Part shown: piece after piece, positions 38,240 to 47,188 of the stretch
How positions within the stretch are numbered: the first letter of the stretch is position 1
Layout: every line of letters begins with the position of its first letter
DNA from: an uncultured Clostridium sp.
GTDB taxonomy: Bacteria > Bacillota > Clostridia > TANB77 > CAG-508
Direction: 5' to 3'
NCBI GenBank assembly: GCA_958438515.1
Contig: CAUBRZ010000011.1
Location: 1-47,933 of the forward strand
Length of the DNA: 47,933 nucleotides
The notes under the pieces: generated by a model
Told to the model about the DNA's origin: nothing
The model's input: the letters and a program-made list of their open reading frames with translations, nothing else
Databases searched by the model: none
Translations under genes and position numbers: made by a program

Positions 38240-39991
38240 ATTTTAAAAAACAGAAATCGTATTTTATTTTCTGTAATATTTTTTGTTATTTCTACAATTT
38301 TAACAATTAAATTACTTTATCCTATTTATACTTCTAATGAGATTATTATTTCTTATGGTATTCATCCTTTTGATATTTGCAGCAGTAACCCAAAATTATG
38401 GTATTGGATAAAAGTTATTTATATCTTTATTTATACTTTTTCTAATTTTATAATAAGTAATTTTTTTTACAGTAGATTGTTACATATTATAAATTATTTT
38501 AAAACTTTAAAATCAAAAAATAATTATTCTAATTCTAACTTTAATCTTATTCCAAAATCTAATACTCACCCTAAAAATTCTATCAATTCTTTAAATTTAT
38601 TAATTGGATTAGATAATTCTTCAAATTCTAAAGTTTATATTCCTGAATCTGGTTTATATCAAAATTTTTTAATTACCGGTACTATAGGATCTGGTAAAAC
38701 TTCTAGTGCTATGTATCCTTTTACACGCCAATTGTTAGAATTTAATTACAATTTTCCTAATAATAAAATTGGTATGCTTATTTTAGATGTTAAAGGAAAC
38801 TATTATAAACAAGTGAAAGAATACGCAAAAAAATATAACCTTTCAAAAGATTTAATTGTTATTAGTTTAAATTCTAATGTTTTTTATAACCCTTTGCATA
38901 AACCTAATTTAAAGCCTCAGATTTTAGCTAATAGATTAAAAACTATCTTATTACTATTTTCAGAAAATAATTCTGAATCATATTGGCTTGATAAAGCTGA
39001 AGAGGTTATTTGTGAATGTATTAAATTATGTCGTTTATATAATAATGGTTATGTTACTTTTTTAGAGCTTCACAAATTGATTACTATTCCTAATTACTAT
39101 AAAGAAAAAATTGAAGTTTTAAGAAATTTATTTATTCATTCTAAATTTAATAATACTCAAATTTATGAATTAAATGCTAGTTTAAATTTTTTTGAAAAAG
39201 AATTTAACAATTTAGATAGCAGAACAAAAGGTATTTTAATTTCTGAAATAACTAGAATTACTAACACCTTTATTTCAGATTATGATGTTATGCATACTTT
39301 TTGTTCGCCTAAAGAAAAACTATCTTTTACTGGTTTTGATCAGGTTCTTAGCACTGGTAAAATTGTTGTTTTGAATATGAATATTTTTGAATATACTATG
39401 CTTTCTAAGATAATTGCAACATATTTAAAACTTGATTTTCAAACAGAAGTAATGACTCATCTAGCTAAAAATAAAGTACGTACTTGTGCCTTTATTTGTG
39501 ATGAATATGATAAATTTGCTAGTAAAACAGATGGAGAATTCTTTTCTTTGAGTAGAGAAGCAAAATGTATTAACATTATCAGTACACAAAGCTACTCTTC
39601 TCTAAAAAATACTTTAAAAGATGAGTCAAGTGTAAAAGTGATTGTTCAAAATCTAATTAATAAGATTTGGTTTAGAACTGATGATATATTTACTATTGAT
39701 GAAGCACAAAAACAGTTAGGCAAAGAAGAAAAAGAAAAAATTTCTAAAAGTGTTTCTGAAAGTGCAAAAGAAACCAAATTTAGTTATATCACTAATACAT
39801 TAAATTCTCAAAATTCTAATATTTCAGAAACATTTAGTTCATATACACAAAATGATTTCATATTTGAATCAAATTTTTTTACACAGGAACTAGAAACCTT
39901 CACTGCCCTTACATTTTTGTCTGATGGAAACAAAATTTATCCACCAAAAAAGCTAACTATGTTTCCACATTTTAAAAATAAAGTTTTATAG
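38240..39991 (+). CDS. VirD4/TraG-type coupling ATPase, probable ATT start
   Basis: About 583 residues. The first conventional start (TTG 38477) would remove two TM helices that are open in the same frame upstream (RILFSVIFFVISTILTIKLL and WYWIKVIYIFIYTFSNFII). AAAGGAGG lies six bases before an in-frame ATT at 38240, so that is the likely start. The ATPase has a P-loop GTIGSGKTS (147-155) and Walker B FICDEYDK (Asp421-Glu422), with the TraG/VirD4 STQSYSSL segment. It is a DNA-translocation coupling protein. No relaxase is visible in the window. First large gene of the block. Confidence 0.8.
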   Translation: MLKNRNRILFSVIFFVISTILTIKLLYPIYTSNEIIISYGIHPFDICSSNPKLWYWIKVIYIFIYTFSNFIISNFFYSRLLHIINYFKTLKSKNNYSNSNFNLIPKSNTHPKNSINSLNLLIGLDNSSNSKVYIPESGLYQNFLITGTIGSGKTSSAMYPFTRQLLEFNYNFPNNKIGMLILDVKGNYYKQVKEYAKKYNLSKDLIVISLNSNVFYNPLHKPNLKPQILANRLKTILLLFSENNSESYWLDKAEEVICECIKLCRLYNNGYVTFLELHKLITIPNYYKEKIEVLRNLFIHSKFNNTQIYELNASLNFFEKEFNNLDSRTKGILISEITRITNTFISDYDVMHTFCSPKEKLSFTGFDQVLSTGKIVVLNMNIFEYTMLSKIIATYLKLDFQTEVMTHLAKNKVRTCAFICDEYDKFASKTDGEFFSLSREAKCINIISTQSYSSLKNTLKDESSVKVIVQNLINKIWFRTDDIFTIDEAQKQLGKEEKEKISKSVSESAKETKFSYITNTLNSQNSNISETFSSYTQNDFIFESNFFTQELETFTALTFLSDGNKIYPPKKLTMFPHFKNKVL

Positions 39992-40034
39992 ATTTTTCTT
40001 TAAAAAATCTAAATAATTTTAAGGAATGGTTTAT

Positions 40035-40367
40035 TTGAATAAAAAATCTTTTTATATGTGTTTCATTTTTGTTATTGCAGTTATTTTTCTTAATTGTTTG
40101 TCAACCTGCTCATTTGCATTAGGTGATCCTCAACTTGTACATAAAATAAATTCTGCCTTTGAAAGTATTGAAAGCTGGATTTTAAAGATTTCTACTCCTG
40201 CTGCAGCTGTTGCTGTTGGTAGTGGAGTTTTCATGAAAAAATTTAGTTTTGGAGACGAAGAAAAAATTAGAACTGGAAAAAAAATAATTAAAGGCTCTCT
40301 TTTTTCCTATGCATTTATTCTTGCTATTAACTTAATTTTAGCTGCTATAAAATCACTAATTGTTTAA
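40035..40367 (+). CDS. VirB2/TrbC-like small membrane protein
   Basis: 110 residues from TTG 40035 (AAGGAATGG just upstream; the ATG at 40026 lies within it). A signal-like N-terminus (FYMCFIFVIAVIFLNCLSTCSFA) is followed by two hydrophobic helices (TPAAAVAVGSGVFM and FSYAFILAINLILAAI), the layout of T4SS pilin-like or TrbC proteins. It sits between the VirD4-like and VirB6-like genes. Confidence 0.65.
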   Translation: MNKKSFYMCFIFVIAVIFLNCLSTCSFALGDPQLVHKINSAFESIESWILKISTPAAAVAVGSGVFMKKFSFGDEEKIRTGKKIIKGSLFSYAFILAINLILAAIKSLIV

Positions 40368-40382
40368 TTAAAGGAGGGTTAA

Positions 40383-41261
40383 TTGGAAAATATAACTGAT
40401 GTTACGCAAATAATTATTAATACTATTAATACTATATTTGAAAATTTATTTGCTTCTATTGATAATAATTTATACTCTGTTTTAGATGATATTACCTTTA
40501 TTAGTTCTGATATTTTAACAGATAAAAATTTTGAGAAAATTTTTGGAACTTCAACTTCTAATGGAATTCTTCTAATTGCAAACTCCTTATTATTTGGTTT
40601 TTTATTATATTATTCTATAAAATACTTGATGGCTCATTTTACATATAATAAAGTTGAGCATCCTTTTAACTTTTTTATAAAAACTATATTGTTCGGAATT
40701 TGTATGAATAGCTCATTTTTCATTATTAGTTTAATATTAGATTTGAATTCCAATATTTGCCTTGCTATTAGAAATCTTGGTGAAAATTTATTTGGAAAAG
40801 AAATTTGTTTTTCTGAATTAATTAATCTTATTAACACCAATATGTCTATTGATACTTCTTCTCTAAACATTTTTTCATTAGATGGTTTGATTAAAGGAAC
40901 TTTGCGTGTTTCATTATTAAATCTTGTATTTTCTTATTCTCTTAGATATGTTTTTATTAAAGTATTTGTACTTCTATCTCCTTTTGCCTTTTTATCATTA
41001 ATATTAGATAGTACTAGTTGGTTTTTTAAAACCTGGTTTAAAAATTTATTTTCGCTTTTGTTTATTCAAGTTATAGTTTCTCTTGTATTATTGATACTAT
41101 TTTCATTAGATTTTTCTTCTTCAAATCTATTAAATCAATTTATTTATGTTGGTGGTATTTATGCTTTAATAAAAGCAAATTCATTCGTTCGCGAATTTAT
41201 TGGAGGAGTTTCCACAAATGTTTCACAATCTGTGCAAAATTTGATGCACTATAAAGTTTAA
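40383..41261 (+). CDS. VirB6/TrbL-like polytopic membrane protein
   Basis: 292 residues, TTG start with AAAGGAGGG upstream, 15 bp after the preceding gene. There are at least five hydrophobic helices and a cytoplasmic-looking end (FVREFIGGVSTNVSQSVQNL). Position and topology match the T4SS channel protein of Gram-positive conjugation modules; sequence identity alone would not prove it. Confidence 0.6.
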   Translation: MENITDVTQIIINTINTIFENLFASIDNNLYSVLDDITFISSDILTDKNFEKIFGTSTSNGILLIANSLLFGFLLYYSIKYLMAHFTYNKVEHPFNFFIKTILFGICMNSSFFIISLILDLNSNICLAIRNLGENLFGKEICFSELINLINTNMSIDTSSLNIFSLDGLIKGTLRVSLLNLVFSYSLRYVFIKVFVLLSPFAFLSLILDSTSWFFKTWFKNLFSLLFIQVIVSLVLLILFSLDFSSSNLLNQFIYVGGIYALIKANSFVREFIGGVSTNVSQSVQNLMHYKV

Positions 41262-41276
41262 GGAGGTTTTTACATT

Positions 41277-41573
41277 ATGAAATTTATATTTCCACAAAAT
41301 TATCATTTTAAAAACAAAATATTGGGAGTAATTGATTATACTACTGCCTTTGTTAATCTAATTTGGTATGGTCTTGTATTTTTAATTGTAAACATTTTAT
41401 TTTCTTCTATTAGTGTTAAAGTTGTAATTTTTATTTTGTTATGCTTCCCTTTATTGCTTTTTAGTTTTTCTGGTTTTAATGGTGAAAACATTGTTTATGT
41501 TTTTATTTATATGACTAAATATATTTTTAGGCAAAAATTATATCTATATGGCAAAAATCGTAAAAAAATTTAA
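41277..41573 (+). CDS. PrgI-like membrane protein
   Basis: 98 residues. ATG with AAGGAGG upstream. An N-terminal MKFIFPQNYHFKNKILGVIDY segment and two closely spaced TM helices are typical of PrgI/TcpE-type conjugation proteins. In conjugative elements this gene is normally followed by the VirB4 ATPase. Here 189 bp without a credible gene follows, then dnaD. Confidence 0.65.
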   Translation: MKFIFPQNYHFKNKILGVIDYTTAFVNLIWYGLVFLIVNILFSSISVKVVIFILLCFPLLLFSFSGFNGENIVYVFIYMTKYIFRQKLYLYGKNRKKI

Positions 41574-41694
41574 GTGCCTTTTATTTATTAATTATTATTT
41601 GTCTTGTTATAAGACTTTAAAATTATTTTATATATTTTTTATTATTCATGTACATTCTGTGAAATTTACATATTTGAAAATTTATATTTTTGTC

Positions 41695-41723
41695 TTGAAT
41701 TTTTTGTCTAAAAAAGTTATAAT
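41695..41723 (+). promoter_or_regulatory. Internal sigma-A promoter for dnaD-dnaC pair
   Basis: TTGAAT, 17-bp spacer, perfect TATAAT, 40 bp before the DnaD start, so the helicase-loader genes can be expressed independently of the T4SS-like genes. Confidence 0.75.
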
Positions 41724-41762
41724 TTTAGTTACTAAGTTAATTTATTATAGGAGAGATTTATT

Positions 41763-42743
41763 ATGAAATTAGAACAAAATGAAAAACCACTTTTGTTTTC
41801 GGAAACTATGATTCCAGATATCTTTTTTTCTGAGTACTTATCAGAATTACCTGGAGATTATCTAAAAATTTATTTATATATAATTTTTCTATCTAAATAT
41901 GGTAAAGATATAAAATTAAATGATTTGTCAAAAAAATTAAATATTCCACTTAAATCTATTAATGAGGGGATGAAATTTTTAGAAGAACATGGTCTAATTA
42001 CAAAAAAAACAACTGGTTATATTATTGCAGATTTACAAGAAGTAACTCTTCATAATTTATATACTCCTAATTTAACTATTTCTAAAGAAAAAGTTGAACA
42101 AACTGCAAAAAACAAATCAAAATCTAAAGCTATTGAGCATATTAATAATATGTATTTTCAAGGTATTATGGGACCTTCTTGGTATAATGACATTGATTTA
42201 TGGTTTAGAAAGTATTATTTTGATGAACAAGTTATGATTGCATTGTTTGATTATTGTTACAAGCGTAGTGCACTACATAGAAATTATGTACAAACTGTTG
42301 CTGAAGCTTGGGCAACAAATAAAGTAAAAACTTGGAATGATTTAGATAAATATTATCAAAAACAAGAAAATTTAAATAAAATAAAAAAATCAATTGCAAA
42401 AAAACTCGGAAAATATAATGGTCTTACTCAATATGAAGAGGCTTATATTGAAAATTGGGTTTTGAATTTTGGATATGATATGAATATTATAGAAATCGCA
42501 CTAAGGAGAACTACTTTTAAACAAAACCCTACTTTTGAATATATTAATAATATAATTACTGACTGGCATGATAGAAACCTAAAAACTCCTGATGAAATTA
42601 ATGCATTCTTAGAACAAAGAAAGAAGCAAGAAAGAAATACAAAAGATTTAAAATCTAAAGTTAATAAAGCTAATTATGAGCAAAGAAACTATTCTAATTT
42701 AGATTTTCTTTATGCGAATAATACAACAAAAAAGGAGGATTAG
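41763..42743 (+). CDS. DnaD-domain replication initiation protein
   Basis: 326 residues. ATG with AGGAGAG upstream. An N-terminal winged-helix domain (about 10-95) with DLSKKLNIPLKSINEGMKFLEEHGL precedes two DnaD/DnaB_2-type helical modules, the second containing YIENWVLNFGYDMNIIEIAL and the family's YINNIITDWHDRNLKTPDEI end. It acts in primosome assembly, bringing the helicase loader to the origin or restart sites. The next gene (the loader) begins directly at its stop, the standard clostridial pairing. Confidence 0.88.
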   Translation: MKLEQNEKPLLFSETMIPDIFFSEYLSELPGDYLKIYLYIIFLSKYGKDIKLNDLSKKLNIPLKSINEGMKFLEEHGLITKKTTGYIIADLQEVTLHNLYTPNLTISKEKVEQTAKNKSKSKAIEHINNMYFQGIMGPSWYNDIDLWFRKYYFDEQVMIALFDYCYKRSALHRNYVQTVAEAWATNKVKTWNDLDKYYQKQENLNKIKKSIAKKLGKYNGLTQYEEAYIENWVLNFGYDMNIIEIALRRTTFKQNPTFEYINNIITDWHDRNLKTPDEINAFLEQRKKQERNTKDLKSKVNKANYEQRNYSNLDFLYANNTTKKED

Positions 42744-43746
42744 ATGTCTATTGAAGTTTTAAATTCTTTATTAAAAGAGTATGAACGAAAAAAATTAAAA
42801 GCAGAATTAGATTTAGAAAAAAGAAAACAGGATTTATATCAAAAGGTTCCTCGCCTTCAAGAAATTGAAGAAGAATTAAATCACTTTTCTATTACGACTG
42901 CTAAGGATATTTTAAATAATGGTTCTTCTTCTTGGAATGATATACAAAAAAAAGCTATTTCTTTAAAAAAAGAAAAAGTAGAAATATTAGACTCGTTGAA
43001 TTTACCTTATAATTACCTGAAACCTTTTTATGAATGTACAATTTGTAAAGATACGGGATATTATATGGATGATTATTATAAAACACATATGTGTAATTGT
43101 TTGCGTCAAAAACTACTTAATGATTCTTTTAATAAATCTAATATGTCTAATTTAGAAAAAGAAAATTTTGATACTTTTGACGAAACACTTTTTTCTGATG
43201 AGGTAGATTTATCAAAATATAAATTTAATATTTCTCCAAGAACTAATATTACTAATATTAAAAATAAGTGTATTGAATTTGTTAATAATTTTGACGATAT
43301 TAATCAAAAAAATTTACTATTCACAGGCAATACTGGTTTACGGTAAAACTTTTATGTCTAATTGTATAGCTAAAGAATTATTGAAAAAAGGAAAAACCGT
43401 TCTTTATCAAACATCTCCTGTTTTGCTTGAAAGCGTAATAGATTATAAGATGAGTAAGAATAAAAACTTCGCAGATAATATATATAAATCTATATTAGAA
43501 ACAGATTTGCTCATTATTGATGATTTAGGAACTGAAAGTTTAAATAGTATGAAATTAAGTGAATTATTTACTATCATAAACACAAGAATTTTAAACTTAA
43601 ATAACAATATTACCAAAACTATTATTTCTACTAATTTAAATATTAATGATATTTTTAATAATTATGAAGAACGTATTGGATCTAGAATTGCTGGATATTA
43701 CGATATTTATTATTTTTTCGGTGATGACTTAAGATTTAAAAAATAG
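42744..43746 (+). CDS. DnaC/DnaI-type helicase loader, interrupted by +1 shift at CGG in Walker A
   Basis: The N-terminal helical domain and zinc-binding motif (CTIC at 98-101 and CNC at 117-119) match clostridial DnaC/DnaI loaders. At 43341-43343 the zero frame reads ACT GGT TTA CGG TAA: a stop comes right after CGG. Skipping the C gives TTA GGT AAA ACT, completing the Walker A motif GNTGLGKT (195-202), and the frame stays open through Walker B (LLIIDDLGTE), sensor (TIISTNL) and Arg-finger region (ERIGSRIAGYY) to 43746, 333 residues. The loader is normally essential and no second copy is in view, so a simple knockout is unlikely. Its ribosome site AAGGAGG overlaps the end of dnaD. Confidence 0.88.
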
Positions 43747-43748
43747 CA

Positions 43749-43790
43749 TAAAAAAAGTTATTATCTTTTTTAGATAATAACTTTTTTTAT
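43749..43790. terminator. Bidirectional terminator between helicase loader and gyrA
   Basis: AAAAAAAGTTATTATCT and AGATAATAACTTTTTTT form a perfect 17-bp stem with a short T loop. Confidence 0.9.
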
Positions 43791-43793
43791 ATT

Positions 43794-46244
43794 TTATTCT
43801 TCTATATCTGGTGTTAATGTTTCTATACTTACCACTTTTCCACCATCATTTGTTCTCATTAATGTAACTCCTTGAGTAGATCTTCCTAATATACTAATAT
43901 CTTCTACTTTTAATCTAATAATTGTTCCTGTATCTGTAATTAGCATAACATCATCATCTTTAGTTGCTATCCTTACTCCTACTAATTTTCCTGTTTTTGG
44001 TGTAATTTTGTATGTAATTACTCCTCTTCCACCTCTTTTTTGCACTCTATATTCCTCAAGTTCTGTTCTCTTTCCAAATCCATTTTCAGTAATTGCAAGT
44101 AGTGTAGCCTTTCCTCCTACTATAACAGATTCCATTCCTATCACTTCATCATCTTCATCTAAACGAATACCTATAACCCCTTGTGAAACTCTTCCAATTG
44201 GTCTTACATCTTTTTCATCAAATGTAATACATAGCCCATTTTTTGTAACTAATACTACATTATCTTCCCCATCTGTTAGTCTTACACCAATTAATTCATC
44301 TTCATCTTTTAGAGTAATTCCTTGAAGTCCTGTTTTTCTTGCAGTGTCATACTCTTTTAGTGCTGTCTTTTTAATTAATCCATTTTTTGTTGCCATTAAT
44401 AAATATTTTCCTTCGGCAAAATTCTGAATTGGTATTACTGCTGATACTTTTTCTCCTGGGTCTAAACTCAATAGATTGACTATTGCTGTTCCTTTTGCAG
44501 TTCTTCCTGCTTCTGGTATTTCATATCCTCTTAATTTATATAGCTTTCCTTTATTTGTAAAGAATAGTATCGTATCATGTGTTGAAGCTGTGAATATTTG
44601 TTTTACAAAATCTTCCTCTCTTGTTGCAATACCAGTAATGCCTTTTCCTCCTCTTTTTTGACTTCTGTATGTGTCTATTGGCATTCTTTTTATATAACCA
44701 AAATGTGTTAATGCTACTACACATTGCTCTTCTTTTATTAAATCTTCTAAATCTATTTCTCCTTCTGCAGCTACAATTTTTGTTTTTCTTTCGTCTCCAA
44801 ATTTTTCTTTTATTTCAGTTAATTCTTCTTTTATTATATCAAAAACCAATTTTTCACTATTCAAGATTGCTCTTAGATGTTCAATTAGTTCCATTAATTG
44901 CTTATACTCTTCTTCTATTTTTTCGCGTTGTAATCCTGATAATGTTTTTAATCTCATATCTAGTATAGCTTGTGCTTGAATATCAGAAAGTCCAAATCTT
45001 TCCATTAATCTTTCCTTCGCATCATCATAAGAAGAACGTATAATCTGAATTACTTCATCTATATAATCTAAAGCTATTTTTAATCCTTCTAATATGTGTG
45101 CTCTTGCTAAAGCTTTATCTAAATCAAATTGTGTTCTTCTTAATATAACTTCTTTTCTATGAGCTATATAACAATCTAAACATTGTCTTAATGTTAAAAT
45201 TTTGGGTTCTCCATTTACTAATGCAAGCATTATTATTCCAAATGTTGTTTGCATTTGTGTATGTTTAAACAATTGATTTAATACAACTTGTGCATTAGCA
45301 TCTCTTTTTAATTCTATTACTACTCTTACTCTGTCTTTTCTATCTGATTCATCTCTGCATTCAGATATTCCTTCTATTTTCTTTTCTTTTGAAAGATCTG
45401 AAATTGCTTTTATTAAGTTTGCTTTATTTACTTGATATGGTAAAGAAGATACTATAATCCTTTGTCTATTTCCACTCATCTCTTCAATATTTGTTTCTGC
45501 TCTTAATGTTATTTTTCCTCTACCAGTCTTATAAGCTTGTTTTATTCCTTCTATTCCTAATATTATACCTTCTGTTGGAAAATCTGGTCCTTTAATTACT
45601 TCCATTAAATCTTCATCTGTTACTTCATCTTCATCAATTATTTTGATTATTCCATTTATTACTTCTGTAAGATTATGTGGTGGAATATTAGTTGCCATAC
45701 CCACAGCAATTCCTGAAGAACCATTTATTAAAAGTGCTGGTATTCTTGCTGGTAATACTGTTGGTTCTTGTAGCCTATCATCATAATTTGGCATAAAATT
45801 AACAGTATTTTTTTCAATATCTGATAACATATAGTTTGATATTTTAGCCATTCTTGCTTCTGTATACCTCATCGCTGCTGCTCCATCGCCATCTACTGAA
45901 CCAAAGTTACCATGTCCATCTATTAACATATATCTCATTGAAAAGTCTTGTGCCATTCTAACCATTGCATCATATACAGAACTATCTCCATGTGGATGAT
46001 ATCTACCTAAAACAGAACCTACTGTATTTGCACATTTTCTGTATGGTTTATCTGATGTTATACCATCTTCATGCATTGCATATAATATTCTTCTATGAAC
46101 TGGTTTTAAACCATCTCTGACATCTGGAAGAGCACGTGATACTATAACACTCATAGCATAGTCTATATATGCTGTTCTCATTTCTTTTTCAATGTCTCTT
46201 TCTACTATTTTTCCGTCATTTCTTTCTTGTGGTCTATCTTCCAT
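43794..46244 (-). CDS. gyrA: DNA gyrase subunit A
   Basis: 816 residues, complete. N-terminal breakage-reunion domain with catalytic Tyr127 (AMRYTEARM), quinolone-region sequence RYHPHGDSSVYDAMVRM, and C-terminal beta-pinwheel with the GyrA box QKRGGKG near 530, which separates it from ParC. It introduces negative supercoils together with GyrB, not in the window. It contains no in-frame CGG. Its own promoter lies at 46280-46308. Confidence 0.97.
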   Translation of the reverse strand: MEDRPQERNDGKIVERDIEKEMRTAYIDYAMSVIVSRALPDVRDGLKPVHRRILYAMHEDGITSDKPYRKCANTVGSVLGRYHPHGDSSVYDAMVRMAQDFSMRYMLIDGHGNFGSVDGDGAAAMRYTEARMAKISNYMLSDIEKNTVNFMPNYDDRLQEPTVLPARIPALLINGSSGIAVGMATNIPPHNLTEVINGIIKIIDEDEVTDEDLMEVIKGPDFPTEGIILGIEGIKQAYKTGRGKITLRAETNIEEMSGNRQRIIVSSLPYQVNKANLIKAISDLSKEKKIEGISECRDESDRKDRVRVVIELKRDANAQVVLNQLFKHTQMQTTFGIIMLALVNGEPKILTLRQCLDCYIAHRKEVILRRTQFDLDKALARAHILEGLKIALDYIDEVIQIIRSSYDDAKERLMERFGLSDIQAQAILDMRLKTLSGLQREKIEEEYKQLMELIEHLRAILNSEKLVFDIIKEELTEIKEKFGDERKTKIVAAEGEIDLEDLIKEEQCVVALTHFGYIKRMPIDTYRSQKRGGKGITGIATREEDFVKQIFTASTHDTILFFTNKGKLYKLRGYEIPEAGRTAKGTAIVNLLSLDPGEKVSAVIPIQNFAEGKYLLMATKNGLIKKTALKEYDTARKTGLQGITLKDEDELIGVRLTDGEDNVVLVTKNGLCITFDEKDVRPIGRVSQGVIGIRLDEDDEVIGMESVIVGGKATLLAITENGFGKRTELEEYRVQKRGGRGVITYKITPKTGKLVGVRIATKDDDVMLITDTGTIIRLKVEDISILGRSTQGVTLMRTNDGGKVVSIETLTPDIEE

Positions 46245-46279
46245 TTTATTCCCTCTTTTCTTGTTTTTTCTACATTTGT

Positions 46280-46308
46280 ATTATACTAAAACAATACAAA
46301 ATATGCAA
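46280..46308 (-). promoter_or_regulatory. gyrA promoter
   Basis: Minus strand: TTGCAT, 17-bp spacer, perfect TATAAT, about 35 bp before the ATG. Confidence 0.75.
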
Positions 46309-46337
46309 GTAAAAAGCAATAAAAACCTCTAAAAAGT

Positions 46338-46619
46338 TTAGGGAAATAAGCATTCTAGTATCAAAGACATTCCATCTAAAAATCCTTGTTTATAAATTTC
46401 TCCTAATATAGATGATATTTTTTTGTTATAGTATTCTTCTAAATCGTCCAATATCTCTTTTCCTTGTATATTTTCTTCTTGTTCCATCATTTTGATTCTT
46501 TCCTGAAACTCTTTATAAGTTTTAGTTGTTTTTAATTTCTTATTTTCGTGCTTTATAATTTCATCTAACTTTTTTTCATTCATATTATAGAGTTGCTTTA
46601 TTATATCTCTTTTCTCCAT
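46338..46619 (-). CDS. Small helical protein, unrecognised
   Basis: 93 residues. ATG with AAGGAGG upstream, so probably real. It is almost entirely charged alpha-helix with coiled-coil character (EKKLDEIIKHENKKL, FQERIKMMEQEE), ending in a hydrophobic GFLDGMSLILECLF. No domain recognised. Single gene between gyrA and an XRE regulator. Confidence 0.65.
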   Translation of the reverse strand: MEKRDIIKQLYNMNEKKLDEIIKHENKKLKTTKTYKEFQERIKMMEQEENIQGKEILDDLEEYYNKKISSILGEIYKQGFLDGMSLILECLFP

Positions 46620-46813
46620 TATTTACCTCCTTCTATTATTTTGTTTTGTTTTTTATTTTTTATACTTTTATATTAAAAAGCTTTATACTTATTTTTAGTA
46701 AATTATCGTTTAAGTTTTTGTATGCTATTTTCATATTTTTAGTTTACGCTAATAGTTTCTTAGTTTTTTATTACTAATATTATATAATTATTTATAATAC
46801 TTGGAGGTTTAAT

Positions 46814-47164
46814 ATGGAAGGAAATATACCAAATAATATAGAAGTTGGAGAAAGAATTAGAAAAATAAGAGAAGAATTAAAAATGAGTAGAGAGACCTTT
46901 TCAGAAATGATAGATATTTCTGATGTGTTTCTAGGACAAATTGAACGTGGAGAACGCTCTTTGAGTTTAAAAACTTTGTGTCGCATTGTTTCTTTTACTG
47001 GTGTCTCTACAGATTTTATATTGTTTGGTAAACAAGAAAATAATACAACTATTAATAAAATTAATAGAATATTATATAAAAGTTCTGATAACATGGTAAA
47101 TTACATATATCAGATAATTACAGCATCTTTTTCTTTTTTTAAAACTTATAAAGAAAAATTTTAA
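46814..47164 (+). CDS. XRE-family DNA-binding regulator
   Basis: 116 residues. ATG with GGAGG upstream. A helix-turn-helix of the Cro/C1 type spans about 10-70 (KMSRETFSEMIDISDVFLGQIERGE), with a short helical tail ending in basic residues. TATAAT elements lie at 46783 and 46793. Targets unknown; it is divergent from the small helical gene and could regulate it. Confidence 0.85.
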   Translation: MEGNIPNNIEVGERIRKIREELKMSRETFSEMIDISDVFLGQIERGERSLSLKTLCRIVSFTGVSTDFILFGKQENNTTINKINRILYKSSDNMVNYIYQIITASFSFFKTYKEKF

Positions 47165-47165
47165 C

Positions 47166-47188
47166 ACCTATAATATAGGGTTTTTTAT
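47166..47188 (+). terminator. Short terminator after XRE gene
   Basis: CCTAT/ATAGG hairpin followed by a run of six T. Confidence 0.5.

Noticed and set aside
41548..41766. 72-codon ORF between the PrgI-like gene and dnaD
   Set aside because: It overlaps the end of the PrgI-like gene, lacks a ribosome site, is Phe/Tyr/Leu-rich by base composition only, and contains the dnaD promoter.
4480..43343. Classical slippery-site (P-site) frameshifting at the five sites
   Set aside because: Shifted P-site codons (TTC, TAC, ATC, CTC, TAC) would re-pair poorly and differ from each other. Only CGG and the following Gly frame are shared.
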